A DNA stretch of 64,000 nucleotides from Streptomyces sp. 71268 (lineage in GTDB: Bacteria > Actinomycetota > Actinomycetes > Streptomycetales > Streptomycetaceae): the NCBI RefSeq assembly GCF_029392895.1, contig NZ_CP114200.1:6392501-6456500 (forward strand). The letters run 5' to 3'. Every line of letters begins with the position of its first letter. Position 1 is the first letter of the stretch. This document shows positions 9,971-17,700 of the stretch, one piece after another. The position numbers and the translations under genes are program-made. The notes beneath the pieces were generated by a model. It had not been told where the DNA came from and did no database searches. It worked only from the letters and a program-made list of their open reading frames with translations.

Positions 9971-11017
9971 ATGGCGCAGGCGTACGCGGAAGAGACCGGG
10001 CACGACCGGGACGAACCCGGACCGGTCCGCTCCCGGGTGCGTCGCCTGATCGGTTCCCGGGGGCGTCGCCTGGTCAACGGCTGGCGGGGGCGCGACGTCT
10101 GGCGGCGCGGCCTGGTGGTGGCGGGATTCGCGGTGCTGCTGGCGCTGTTGATGATCCTGCACGCGCAGGTCCCCAACGACGTCGGCAACCTCGGCAGCCT
10201 GCTGGAGACGTTCCTGCCGTGGATCGGCATGGTGACCATTCCGGTGCTGCTCGCCTGCGCGCTGTTCCGCAGGTCGGCCAGCGCGTTGGTGGCGCTGCTG
10301 CTGCCGGTGATCGTATGGCTGAATCTCTTCGGTGGCCTGCTGACCAGCAAGTCCGGTTCCGGCGGGGACCTCACCGTCGTGACGCACAACGTCAACGCGG
10401 ACAACTCCAACCCGGCCGGCACGGCCAGGGACGTGGCGGCGTCCGGCGCGCACGTGGTCGCGCTGGAGGAGTTGACGGCCGACGCGCTGCCCGCCTACGA
10501 GCGGGCGCTCAAGTCGGCGTACCCGTACCACACCGTCAAGGGCACGGTCGGCCTGTGGAGCGCGTACCCGATCAAGGACGCGCGGGCCGTGGACATCAAG
10601 ATGGGCTGGACCCGCGCCCTGCGGGCCACGGTCGCCGCGCCCAAGGGCGAGGTGGCGGTGTACGTGGCACATCTGCCGTCGGTGCGGGTCAAGTTCGACG
10701 CGGGGTTCACGGCGGGCCAGCGCGACGACAGCGCGGAGACCCTCGGCAAGGCCATCTCCCACGAGCGCCTGGACAAGGTGATCCTCCTCGGCGACCTGAA
10801 CGGCACCATGAACGACCGCGCGCTCGCCCCCGTCACCTCCCAACTGCGCTCCGCGCAGGGCGCGGCGGGCGACGGCTTCGGCTTCAGTTGGCCCGCGTCC
10901 TTCCCCATGGCCCGCATCGACCAGATCCTGGTGCGCGGCGTGGAACCCGTCTCCGCGTGGACCCTGCCGGAGACGGGCAGCGACCACCTGCCGGTGGCGG
11001 CGTCGGTCAACCTGTAG
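9971..11017 (+). CDS. Membrane-anchored endonuclease/exonuclease/phosphatase (EEP) family protein
   Basis: The 348-residue protein has a basic N-terminus, three predicted membrane helices (about 47-64, 78-99, 104-122) and an extracytoplasmic EEP domain. Family motifs are visible: THNVN (138-142), ALEEL, AHLPSVR, GDLNGTMND and a terminal SDHLPV. These supply the metal-binding Asn/Glu and catalytic Asp-His residues of the DNase I-like fold. The substrate could be a phosphodiester such as a nucleic acid or phospholipid; the sequence does not decide. It is probably monocistronic and converges on the dsbA-like gene. Confidence 0.9.
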   Translation: MAQAYAEETGHDRDEPGPVRSRVRRLIGSRGRRLVNGWRGRDVWRRGLVVAGFAVLLALLMILHAQVPNDVGNLGSLLETFLPWIGMVTIPVLLACALFRRSASALVALLLPVIVWLNLFGGLLTSKSGSGGDLTVVTHNVNADNSNPAGTARDVAASGAHVVALEELTADALPAYERALKSAYPYHTVKGTVGLWSAYPIKDARAVDIKMGWTRALRATVAAPKGEVAVYVAHLPSVRVKFDAGFTAGQRDDSAETLGKAISHERLDKVILLGDLNGTMNDRALAPVTSQLRSAQGAAGDGFGFSWPASFPMARIDQILVRGVEPVSAWTLPETGSDHLPVAASVNL

Positions 11018-11169
11018 CGCCGGCCTTCCCGGCCTCCCTGGCCGCCGGGCCGAGCCGAGCCGGGCGCGCGGGCGAACCGGGCGTGCGGGCGGACCGGGTG
11101 CCGCGCGCGGGCGGCGCGGTCGCGTGGAACGCCCGCCCCGCCGCCCCGCACCGTCCGGGCCGCCGCCGC

Positions 11170-11904
11170 TCAGTCGCGCGGAACCTCGCACGCGTCGCCC
11201 TCGCACGCGGCGCCGCCCTGGCCCGCCTGGCCCGCGCCGGCGTCCTGGCTGGCGGCGGCGGGCGCGGCACCGGCCGTCTCCCGGGCCACCTGCTCGAAGA
11301 CGCGCAGGAAGGTGTCCGCCTCCTGGCCGCCCTGGACGGCCCACTGCCCCTCGAACACGAAGGTGGGCACGGCGGTGACGCCACGGGCGCGGGCCACCTC
11401 GATCTCGTCCAGCACCTCATCGTGCAGCTCGTCGCCGTCCAGGAACTCGGTGACCGGGTCGCGGTCGAGCCCGACCGCGACGGCGGCGTCGGCGAGCTGC
11501 GCGCGGTCGCCGATGTCCATCCCCTCGCCGAAGTGCGCGGCCAGGAGGCGCCCCTTGAGTCGCGCCTGGGCCTCGCTCCCGTACGTGTCGAGCACGTACC
11601 GCAGCAGCCGGTGGGCCAGCAGCGAGTTGTTCTCCACGACCGTGTCGAAGTCGAAGACGAGGTTCTCGGCCGCGCCCAGCTCCGTGATCCGCGCGTCCAT
11701 CTGCACGGACTGCGGCCCGTACTTGGCCGCCAGCACCTCACGGTGCGGCAACGGCTCCTCCGGGGCGCCGGGGTCGAGCTGGAACGGCCGGTAGACCACC
11801 TCGACCTGGTCCGCCTGCGGGTACGCGGCCAGCGCCTGCTCGAAGCGCGTCTTACCGACGTAGCACCACGGGCAAGCGATGTCGCTGTAGATCTCGACCT
11901 TCAC
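11170..11904 (-). CDS. DsbA-family (FrnE-like) oxidoreductase
   Basis: This 244-residue thioredoxin-fold protein starts 'MKVEIYSDIACPWCYVGK', with the active-site CPWC at 11-14 and the cis-Pro loop 'GVTAVPTFVF'. No signal peptide is present, so it acts in the cytosol, as FrnE-type proteins do in dithiol-disulfide exchange or isomerisation. The start is taken as GTG 11904 because AAGGAG lies seven bases upstream; a longer frame beginning at 11961 would add a non-conserved leader. The C-terminus is Ala/Gly-rich with two extra Cys. It converges on the EEP gene. Confidence 0.93.
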   Translation of the reverse strand: MKVEIYSDIACPWCYVGKTRFEQALAAYPQADQVEVVYRPFQLDPGAPEEPLPHREVLAAKYGPQSVQMDARITELGAAENLVFDFDTVVENNSLLAHRLLRYVLDTYGSEAQARLKGRLLAAHFGEGMDIGDRAQLADAAVAVGLDRDPVTEFLDGDELHDEVLDEIEVARARGVTAVPTFVFEGQWAVQGGQEADTFLRVFEQVARETAGAAPAAASQDAGAGQAGQGGAACEGDACEVPRD

Positions 11905-12070
11905 TGGGCTACTCCTTGTTGCCGCACTGATCCGCTGCTGCCTTGACATGCTCTTGAACATTCAAGCGTTCCTGGTGACAACCAGACCGCGCGACCGAGT
12001 ATTCCCGGGGGTGAGTGGGGGCGCCTCCCAGAGTGAGGCCGCTCACCGTGGGCCCGACGGGGTCGGCCCC

Positions 12071-13048
12071 TCACGCGAAGTCGAGAGGGTGCGTGCCCAC
12101 CATGTCGGCGAGGTGCGTCAGGGCGTCACGCAGGCTGGGGGGCGCGTCGCGGTGCCTGCGCCCCCGCTCCGCCGTCCGCCCGAGGGAGGAGCGGACGCGC
12201 TGAGACGAGCGTGCCCGCACGGCCGCGATGACCTGGTGGGTGAGCGCGTCGGCGTCGCGCCAGGCGCGCTCCCGGAGCAGGCAGTCGAGCAGGCGCGCGT
12301 CGCTCATCCCCGCATGGCCAACCGGCACCGTCGCCGGACCGTTGACCACCCGCTGGAAAACCTCGATGGCCTCGCCCGTACGACCGGCGTCCTGGAACAC
12401 GTGCCCCAGATGCCCGTCGATCTCCTCGGGCGTCACCCACCATGCCCAGTACGGGTCGCTCTCGCGCGTCCCGTCCTCCAGCAGCGAACGGGCGGCCGAC
12501 AGGGCTTGGAGCGCCTCCGTGGTGTACGCCAACCCGGCCAGGCCCTTGGCCTCCCGGACCCGGAAGATGGCCTCCACGCGGGGCGAAAGCGCACCCTGCG
12601 CCAGCACACCTCGCGTGACGGCCAACGCCTCGGGGTGGTTCCCCGTCCACTCGCCGCACATCGCGATGTTCTGCCGGATCAGCAGTTCCATGCTCGCGTC
12701 GCCGGCCTCTCGGGCCAGAGCCAGGGCCGTCTGGTTGGCTCGCCGCGCGGCGGCGTGTTGCTCGACGTCGAACAGTGCCCACCCGGCCACCTCGGCCAAC
12801 TCCGCCGCCGCGGAACGGATGTCACGCCCGTGTCGTGGGTCGTAGTCGGCGCGGTCGAGCCGGTCGCGCACTATCCGGAACGCCCGTACGGCCGGCTCGG
12901 CCACGGGCACACCGAGCGGCCCGTTGTCCAGCGCGACGAGTTGCTGGGACGCCTGCCGAATGGCCTCGGCGAAGTCGGCTCCCCGGGTGTCGCTGATGCG
13001 GAGGGGGGAGTCGGTGAAGGGTGGGGGGCCACCGGCGGGGGTCGTCAT
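12071..13048 (-). CDS. TPR-like protein related to XRE-regulator C-terminal domains, without a helix-turn-helix
   Basis: The 325-residue protein starts at ATG 13048. It is all-helical with TPR-like repeats, e.g. 'AAARRANQTALALAREAGD', 'NHPEALAVTRGVL', 'AGRTGEAIEVFQRVV'. Such regions normally follow an N-terminal HTH in Streptomyces XRE regulators; here only a short polar leader precedes them and no HTH is seen. It is divergent from an intact XRE regulator (13112), with a 63-base gap, so the two may share control. A role as a protein partner or signal sensor is inference. The frame stays open far upstream across the divergent gene, but that part is antisense shadow. Confidence 0.75.
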   Translation of the reverse strand: MTTPAGGPPPFTDSPLRISDTRGADFAEAIRQASQQLVALDNGPLGVPVAEPAVRAFRIVRDRLDRADYDPRHGRDIRSAAAELAEVAGWALFDVEQHAAARRANQTALALAREAGDASMELLIRQNIAMCGEWTGNHPEALAVTRGVLAQGALSPRVEAIFRVREAKGLAGLAYTTEALQALSAARSLLEDGTRESDPYWAWWVTPEEIDGHLGHVFQDAGRTGEAIEVFQRVVNGPATVPVGHAGMSDARLLDCLLRERAWRDADALTHQVIAAVRARSSQRVRSSLGRTAERGRRHRDAPPSLRDALTHLADMVGTHPLDFA

Positions 13049-13111
13049 CAGCTGATCCCCCTGCCCATCCAGCCCCACGCGGTACGTTTTCCCCAAGGAG
13101 GAAGATGCCCT

Positions 13112-14296
13112 GTGGCCATGCCCATCCTCACCACCACCGGCGCCCGCATCGCCCGCGAGCGGAAGATTCGCGGTCTGACGCAGCGAGCCCTGGCTGATCT
13201 GTCCGCCGTCAGCTACTCGACGTTGACGAAAGTCGAGCAGAACCGCATGCCCGCCAGCCCCTCCGTGTTGGGAGCCTTGGCGCGCGCCCTGTCGATCTCC
13301 GTGACGACGCTGACGGGTCAACCGTATCTGGAGGAGCTGCGCCAGGATCAGCTCGACGGACTGATACAGCCCATTCGCGAGGCCCTCAACATCTACGACC
13401 TGGGCCCCGATCCGGACGTCGCCCCTCGGCCCCTGGCTGAGTTGAGCGAGGCCGCCGACCAACTGTGTGCGCTGGTTCGGGCCACCGAGATCAAGCGGGT
13501 GGCGGCGGACCTCCCAGCGCTCCTGCACGAGACGACCACGACCGCACACACCCACCCGAGCACGCAGGCGTGGACGGTGCTCGCGAGCCTGTACCGCACC
13601 GCGTACGACATCACAACCAAGCTCGGCTTTCCGGATCTGTGCAGTGTGGCGCTCGACCGGTTGGAGTGGGCGGCGCAGCGGGCCTCCGATCCGGTACTCA
13701 GCGGGATGCGGCAGTACCTGCGTGCCCTGGCCTATTTCCGGGCCAGTGACTACCGAACTGGCAAACGCCTCATCGCGCTTGGCATGGGCGTACTGGACCA
13801 GGCGGAGCCCGGGCGGGTGAAGGACGTGCTCCAGGGACAACTGCACCTCGGGGCGGCGGTCCTCGCGGGGCGCGACAAGGACCAGGACACCGCGGAGGAA
13901 CACCTGGCGGAGGCGAAGCGCATCGCCACGCGGACGGGCCACGCGGAGAAGGTCCACTGGCTCTCCTTCGGGCCGACCAACGTCGAAGTCCACCGCGTCA
14001 GCGTGCTCGCCGAGTTGGACCTGTACCCCGAGGCCGTCTCCTCGGCCAAGGCCGTGGCGTTTCCCGAGGGCTGGCCACCGTCGCGGCTGGCACACCACTA
14101 CGCGGAACTGGCCCGGGCGCAGATGTGGACCGGGCAGGCGGACGCCTCGTTCCAGAGCCTCGTCAAGGCGCGCAAGCTAGCCCCACAGCAGACGCGGTAC
14201 CACCCGACGGTGCGCGAGACGTACGCGGGGCTCGAAGCGGCGAAGCGCCGGATGTCGAACTCGTTCAACAACTACGGAGCTTGGCTGGGCTGGTAA
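13112..14296 (+). CDS. XRE-family helix-turn-helix regulator with TPR-like C-terminus
   Basis: This 394-residue protein has an N-terminal HTH_3 domain (about 8-62: 'GARIARERKIRGLTQRALADLSAVSYSTLTKVEQN'-type sequence, quoted here only in part) and a long helical TPR-like domain. AAGGAGG at 13095-13101 places the start at GTG 13112; ATG 13118 in the same frame is an alternative that leaves a longer spacer. In Streptomyces such regulators often sit with small unknown genes, as here (14467, 14847). A strong hairpin terminator follows. The regulated genes are unknown; the divergent TPR gene is the first candidate. Confidence 0.88.
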   Translation: MAMPILTTTGARIARERKIRGLTQRALADLSAVSYSTLTKVEQNRMPASPSVLGALARALSISVTTLTGQPYLEELRQDQLDGLIQPIREALNIYDLGPDPDVAPRPLAELSEAADQLCALVRATEIKRVAADLPALLHETTTTAHTHPSTQAWTVLASLYRTAYDITTKLGFPDLCSVALDRLEWAAQRASDPVLSGMRQYLRALAYFRASDYRTGKRLIALGMGVLDQAEPGRVKDVLQGQLHLGAAVLAGRDKDQDTAEEHLAEAKRIATRTGHAEKVHWLSFGPTNVEVHRVSVLAELDLYPEAVSSAKAVAFPEGWPPSRLAHHYAELARAQMWTGQADASFQSLVKARKLAPQQTRYHPTVRETYAGLEAAKRRMSNSFNNYGAWLGW

Positions 14297-14317
14297 CCAC
14301 TCACGCTGCGTTACGGC

Positions 14318-14359
14318 TAGGGCCAGAACTGTCATCGGGATATGGCAGTTCTGGCCCTA
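14318..14359 (+). terminator. Terminator of the XRE regulator gene
   Basis: A perfect 14-bp inverted repeat (14318-14331 with 14346-14359) around a 14-base loop starts 21 bases after the stop codon. Confidence 0.8.
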
Positions 14360-14466
14360 TGTGTCAGCAGGCTCAAGGCGGGACTCCATCCAGTCACTTC
14401 TTGAGGAGCTGACTCACGCATGATCGACCACGTTGGTGCCCGGCCGCACTGCCGGGGAGCGGCCCG

Positions 14467-14847
14467 ATGAACCACAATCCCGCCCTCGCCGCAGGCGCCA
14501 CACCTCCGACCCCCGCCGGAGGCGCCATGCTGAAACACCTCGTCTTCGAAGGCACGCATCGTGTCATCGTCAAGGGGGTGGCGCTGCGGTTCTTCCTGCG
14601 GGCCGATGGCGTGTGGGCGCCGGCCACCGATACCGACTTCCAACGCGCGTACGAACTCGCCCTCTTCGACCCCGACGCGCTCCGCAAGGACGTGCTGTGC
14701 CCGAACGCGCGGCGCGTAGAGCGCACCACGGTCGAGGGCTGGTTCTGGTCCAACGGGTGCAACTCGGCGGGGCTGTGCACCTTCGATGACCGGAGCCCGG
14801 AGGAGTGCGCCGGGATGGCCCGGATCGCGGGTGGGGCGGCGCCCTGA
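14467..14847 (+). CDS. Small protein of unknown function
   Basis: This 126-residue soluble protein has a Pro/Ala-rich N-terminus and a conserved-looking core ('HLVFEGTHRVIVKGVALRFF', 'FDPDALRKDVLCPNARRVER', 'GWFWSNGCNSAGLC'). Three Cys in the second half could bind a metal or form disulfides; no signal peptide is present. I do not recognise the family. GGGAG lies upstream of the ATG. Its stop overlaps the next ATG by one base (TGATG), so it is translationally coupled to the Nudix-like gene. Confidence 0.7.
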   Translation: MNHNPALAAGATPPTPAGGAMLKHLVFEGTHRVIVKGVALRFFLRADGVWAPATDTDFQRAYELALFDPDALRKDVLCPNARRVERTTVEGWFWSNGCNSAGLCTFDDRSPEECAGMARIAGGAAP

Positions 14848-15311
14848 TGACTCGGCAGACGTGGGTCACCCTGCTTGTGTGGCAGCCGGCCGACCCGCTC
14901 AACCCGCTCGACGTCAGCCGTGCTTGGCCTCGCGTACTCCAGGTCGTACGGGACGGCGAGGCGGGCCCGCCCGGGGTCATCCTGCGCCCCGACGAGCCGC
15001 TGCGGCAGGCTGCGGCACGGGTGACGGCGGCCCTGGGGTTACGGGCCCCGGCGCAGCCGCCCCCGCTCCTGGCCGTCGACCAACGGCCGTCGGGGCGCGA
15101 GGGCGGCGTGGAGCAGATGGTGCTGGTGCTCGACGGCGGAACGCTGTCCACGGAGACGCTTCCGCCGTGTGGCGGATGCGGCCGGTCCCACCTGGTGTGG
15201 ACGCCACTGGAAGAGGCCGAGCAGCCCGCTCTGGTCCACGCGTTGCGCGCCCGCGTGCGAGGCGGGCAGCCTCCGACGTTGTGGTGTGGCGAGCCCGTTG
15301 CCGGGGGCTGA
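14847..15311 (+). CDS. Degenerate Nudix-like protein
   Basis: The 154-residue protein has a Nudix-like layout: an initial beta strand 'WVTLLVWQP', a box-like segment 'EPLRQAAARVTAALGL' and 'LAVDQRP..GVEQMVLVLDGG'. The E-x7-R part of the Nudix box is present, but the catalytic 'REUxEE' glutamates are replaced (R-V-T-A-A-L), so hydrolase activity is doubtful. It may bind a nucleotide or be a regulatory relic. The start ATG overlaps the upstream stop by one base. The Nudix assignment is inference from the pattern. Confidence 0.6.
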   Translation: MTRQTWVTLLVWQPADPLNPLDVSRAWPRVLQVVRDGEAGPPGVILRPDEPLRQAAARVTAALGLRAPAQPPPLLAVDQRPSGREGGVEQMVLVLDGGTLSTETLPPCGGCGRSHLVWTPLEEAEQPALVHALRARVRGGQPPTLWCGEPVAGG

Positions 15312-15480
15312 GGTCCGACTGCTCCGCGCGGCGGCCCCGCCCGTACGTTCCCTTCGTGCGCGACGGGCGGGGCCTGACCCTGCCGTACGCCCGCTGCCTG
15401 AGCTGTGGCGCGGACGTCAGCCCGATGGAGGGCCTGAGGTCCTCAACAAAGTCGTTCGAAGCTCATTCGCTTAGGAAAGT
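15281..15480 (+). pseudogene. Possible truncated ORF with a Cys-x2-Cys motif
   Basis: In a frame overlapping the end of the Nudix-like gene there is a protein-like stretch containing 'RPYVPFVRDGRGLTLPYARC' and 'CLSCGADVSP' from GTG 15281. It has no stop before the opposing DUF3307 gene; the natural end seems lost near 15440, where base composition falls. It may be a small zinc-ribbon protein cut by a recombination junction, or chance. Confidence is low. Confidence 0.3.
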
Positions 15481-15869
15481 CCAGCAATGGCAAGTGCGGC
15501 GACAGTCAACGCGGCGACATGCGCGACCTGGTCGATGTGGGCGGCCCCTCCTTCCTCGAAAGACTTCTCCTGGAGGTTGCTTCTCATCCACCGCTCCACT
15601 GGCCACCCACGGTCGATAAAGGAATGGCTGGCGCCGATCCAGACCAGGGCGATAGCGGACACGGGAATGCTGAAGTGGAGGTCGAGCACGACCGCGCCCG
15701 TGGCGAGGAGGGTGGCTGACGTTCCCACATGGATCAGAGCGTGAGTGGCGTTAGCGCGCCGCCCGATCGCGGTTTGCTCCCCCTTATGCGCTACTTGATG
15801 GTCTGTCTGGAACGGGTAGTCGGCTAACAAATGGGCGACGTATAACAGAACAAAGAGCGATGCGAACAT
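15471..15869 (-). CDS. DUF3307-family membrane protein
   Basis: This 132-residue protein has about four hydrophobic segments and begins 'MFASLFVLLYVAHLLADYPFQTDHQVAHKG', where HLLADYPFQTD is the hallmark of DUF3307. His and Asp residues lie near the membrane ends ('GASHSFIDRGWPVERWM'). The family is often carried on actinobacterial integrative elements and phages (recollection, not searched); its role is unknown. The gene has lower GC and more A/T-ending codons than its neighbours, suggesting acquisition. Confidence 0.8.
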   Translation of the reverse strand: MFASLFVLLYVAHLLADYPFQTDHQVAHKGEQTAIGRRANATHALIHVGTSATLLATGAVVLDLHFSIPVSAIALVWIGASHSFIDRGWPVERWMRSNLQEKSFEEGGAAHIDQVAHVAALTVAALAIAGLS

Positions 15870-16067
15870 GCGTAGTGCCTCCCAGGGGGCATGGTGGCGG
15901 GCGATGCTGTCGGTGGGCCCGCGAGTCGGCAGCTTTCCACGTCTCTCGCGGCGCCTGACGGCTTCTGGTCACCTCGGGGTGCCCGTTTCGCGGGCCGTTC
16001 GCTCGCGCCGGCGGTGACCAACCCGCCCGACCAGCCAGTTGTTGAACGGAACCGAGTGGTGGCCGTG

Positions 16068-16439
16068 ATGGAGAAGATCGAGAGTCCCGTGGCCGAGAGC
16101 CTGGTCGTCTGGCGCGCGTACGAAGATGGCGGGCGGAAGTCGGGCCCACCCGCCGCGCCTGTCTACATGGCCACCGCGGTGTTCGTGCGGGGCGGCGAGG
16201 AAGCGGTCCAGCCTGGCTGGCCGGCCTCGGCGGACCAACTGAGCATCCTGTTGCAGGAGACTGAGCGATTGGACGGCCACCGCCGCCGGTGTTTGGTGGG
16301 ATTCCTCGTGCCAGAGTTGGCCCAGCCTCACCTGCGCTTGGGAGCGGAACTGCTGGTGTTGGAGGGCCCGCGCACGGTCGCCGGCGCGCGGATCGATACG
16401 GTGCTTGCCCATGGACAGCCGGGGACTCGAAGGCGCTGA
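16068..16439 (+). CDS. Single-domain protein resembling EF-Tu domain III
   Basis: The 123-residue protein has two blocks matching the pattern of EF-Tu C-terminal domains: 'EDGGRKSG' near the start (compare EGGRxxP in EF-Tu) and 'VGFLVPELAQPHLRLGAELL' followed by 'VAGARIDTVL' at the end (compare the domain III 'L.xPxxxxxGxxFxxREGxxxVGxGxV'). No GTPase domain is present. The next gene, a YrhB/Imm35 protein, starts three bases after its stop, so the two form an operon. The start is uncertain: ATG 16068 or GTG at 16056, 16059 or 16065. A broken second copy exists at 17331. The function is unknown; an immunity or translation-related role is only inference. Confidence 0.65.
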   Translation: MEKIESPVAESLVVWRAYEDGGRKSGPPAAPVYMATAVFVRGGEEAVQPGWPASADQLSILLQETERLDGHRRRCLVGFLVPELAQPHLRLGAELLVLEGPRTVAGARIDTVLAHGQPGTRRR

Positions 16440-16442
16440 GCG

Positions 16443-16700
16443 ATGATCGAAGAGAGCCGGGCAAGGGAATTGGCGGCGGAGTTCGCCAAGGGGAAGTCGT
16501 CGGAAATGGAACTCGCTATCGCGCCCGAGCCTCCCGTGCGGCGGGGCAACGTGGCATATTTCGCCTGCCAGTCCGCCGAGTTCTTGCGCACTGGTAACTG
16601 GCGGGACATGGCCATCGGAAATGGCCCGGTGGCTGTGGATCTCGTGACCGGGGAGTGTCACATGCTGGGCGCAGCGGAGGCCGCTGAGATGGAACTCTAG
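16443..16700 (+). CDS. YrhB/Imm35-domain protein, copy 1
   Basis: This 85-residue protein matches the YrhB (Imm35) pattern: an N-terminal helix 'ARELAAEFA', then 'AYFACQSAEFLRTGNWRDMA', 'GPVAVDLVTGECHMLG' and an acidic end. Imm35 domains occur as immunity proteins in polymorphic toxin loci and as stand-alone genes. It follows the EF-Tu-like gene by three bases. Copy 2 at 17415 is 68/85 identical by manual alignment, pointing to a recent duplication. A hairpin terminator with an unusual repeated sequence follows. No toxin with a recognisable nuclease or deaminase domain is present nearby. Confidence 0.8.
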   Translation: MIEESRARELAAEFAKGKSSEMELAIAPEPPVRRGNVAYFACQSAEFLRTGNWRDMAIGNGPVAVDLVTGECHMLGAAEAAEMEL

Positions 16701-16728
16701 TGCGGGTCAACTGCTCCGCGCGCACGAT

Positions 16729-16754
16729 GGCCCGCCGGAACCCACCGGCGGGCC
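16729..16754. terminator. Repeated terminator hairpin, copy A
   Basis: The stem GGCCCGCCGG/CCGGCGGGCC (10 bp, 6-base loop) begins 28 bases after the first YrhB gene. The same stem recurs at 17205 and 17701. Confidence 0.75.
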
Positions 16755-16869
16755 GTTCGCGCGCGGCGCCGCCAGCCGTACCAGGGCGCCGCCTCCGGCT
16801 CGAAGCCCGCCGCGACGATTCCCGCATAGCCCGACGCCAGAGCCGGGCGTGAATGCTAAGGCGGCCCTG

Positions 16870-17190
16870 ATGGCAGACGACTTCCACCTGTACGGAAGTG
16901 AAGAACTGACCCCGAGCGCACTCAGGGATGTGGTGCGAGAGTCGCTGGGCTGTTCCTTTGAGGAGCGCGAGAGTGGCTTCAAGGGCGGCATTTACTATCT
17001 GCGCAAGGAGCAGGGCGGCGGCACGATCTCGATCGAGGCCAACTGGGTCGATGGAGACGGCTATCCGGCCGAGCCGGACTTCCCGGAGCATCGCACTCTG
17101 CTCTACGTGACGAACCCGACCCAGCGGGACCACGACCGTCTCAGCCAAACGAGCGGCCTGCGTCTCCTGCGGCGCACGCGGGTCGACTGA
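16870..17190 (+). CDS. Small protein of unknown function, candidate immunity-type protein
   Basis: The 106-residue acidic protein starts 'MADDFHLYGSEELTPSALRD' and contains 'GGIYYLRKE', 'TISIEANWVDGDGYPAEPDF' and 'TLLYVTNPTQRDHDRLSQ'. There is no signal peptide or membrane segment. I do not recognise the family with certainty; composition and position between two YrhB/Imm35 genes suggest a small immunity-like protein. ATG 16870 is preferred over GTG 16849 because AAGGCGG lies before it. It has its own copy of the repeated terminator 15 bases after the stop. Confidence 0.65.
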   Translation: MADDFHLYGSEELTPSALRDVVRESLGCSFEERESGFKGGIYYLRKEQGGGTISIEANWVDGDGYPAEPDFPEHRTLLYVTNPTQRDHDRLSQTSGLRLLRRTRVD

Positions 17191-17204
17191 CCCGAGCGCG
17201 TAGC

Positions 17205-17229
17205 GGCCCGCCGGAACCCCCGGCGGGCC
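17205..17229. terminator. Repeated terminator hairpin, copy B
   Basis: The same 10-bp GGCCCGCCGG/CCGGCGGGCC stem as copies A and C, here with a 5-base loop, follows the gene at 16870. Confidence 0.75.
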
Positions 17230-17330
17230 GTTCGCGCGAGCCACCCCGGCCAACACGCCGGCGTCGAATAACTCGCCCGGACCGACCACCGGATCAACCA
17301 GGTGATGAGCGGAATCGAGTGGTGGGCGCG

Positions 17331-17402
17331 ATGGAGGGCCCGCGCGCGGTCGCCGGCGCGCGGATCGATACGGTGCTTACCCAACCACAGCCGTGGACCT
17401 GA
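17331..17402 (+). pseudogene. Deletion remnant of the EF-Tu-domain-like gene (second copy)
   Basis: The 23-codon frame 'MEGPRAVAGARIDTVLTQPQ...' joins the first two codons of the 16068 gene to its last ~25 codons. The ~100 codons between are missing, apparently by deletion between short GGAG-type repeats (ATGGAG and TTGGAG). Flanking bases on both sides match the first copy, including the sequence before the ATG and the 'AAGGCGCTGAG' before the next gene. It shows that the whole two-gene cassette was duplicated before the deletion. Confidence 0.75.
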
Positions 17403-17414
17403 AGGCGCTGAGTG

Positions 17415-17672
17415 ATGATCGAAGAGAGCGAAGCAAGGGAGTTGGCGGCGGAGTTCGCCAAGGGGTATTCGCTGGAGATGGAGTTCGCCATCATCCCCCG
17501 TCCGCCCGTTCGGCGGGGTGATACCGCGTACTTCGGTTGCCAGTCCGCCACGTTCCTGCGGACCCGTAACTGGCGGGACATGGCCGTTGGTGGTGGCCCG
17601 GTGGCCGTGAACCTCGTGACGGGGGAGTGTCGCATGCTGGGCGCCGATGAGGCCGCAGATATGGAGCTCTAG
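17415..17672 (+). CDS. YrhB/Imm35-domain protein, copy 2
   Basis: This 85-residue paralogue of the protein at 16443 retains the complete domain ('AYFGCQSATFLRTRNWRDMA', 'GPVAVNLVTGECRMLG'). Its 17 substitutions are mostly in surface-type positions. The ATG at 17415 aligns with that of copy 1; an in-frame GTG at 17412 is ignored for that reason. It is intact although its upstream partner is reduced to a remnant, so it seems to be maintained separately. The repeated terminator follows. Confidence 0.8.
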   Translation: MIEESEARELAAEFAKGYSLEMEFAIIPRPPVRRGDTAYFGCQSATFLRTRNWRDMAVGGGPVAVNLVTGECRMLGADEAADMEL

Positions 17673-17700
17673 CGCGGCTCAACTGCCCCGCGCCCACGAC

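Noticed and set aside
12071..14098. Minus-strand frame open for 675 codons across the XRE regulator gene
   Set aside because: Only the part from ATG 13048 has protein-like helical repeats; the N-terminal half is the antisense of the XRE gene.
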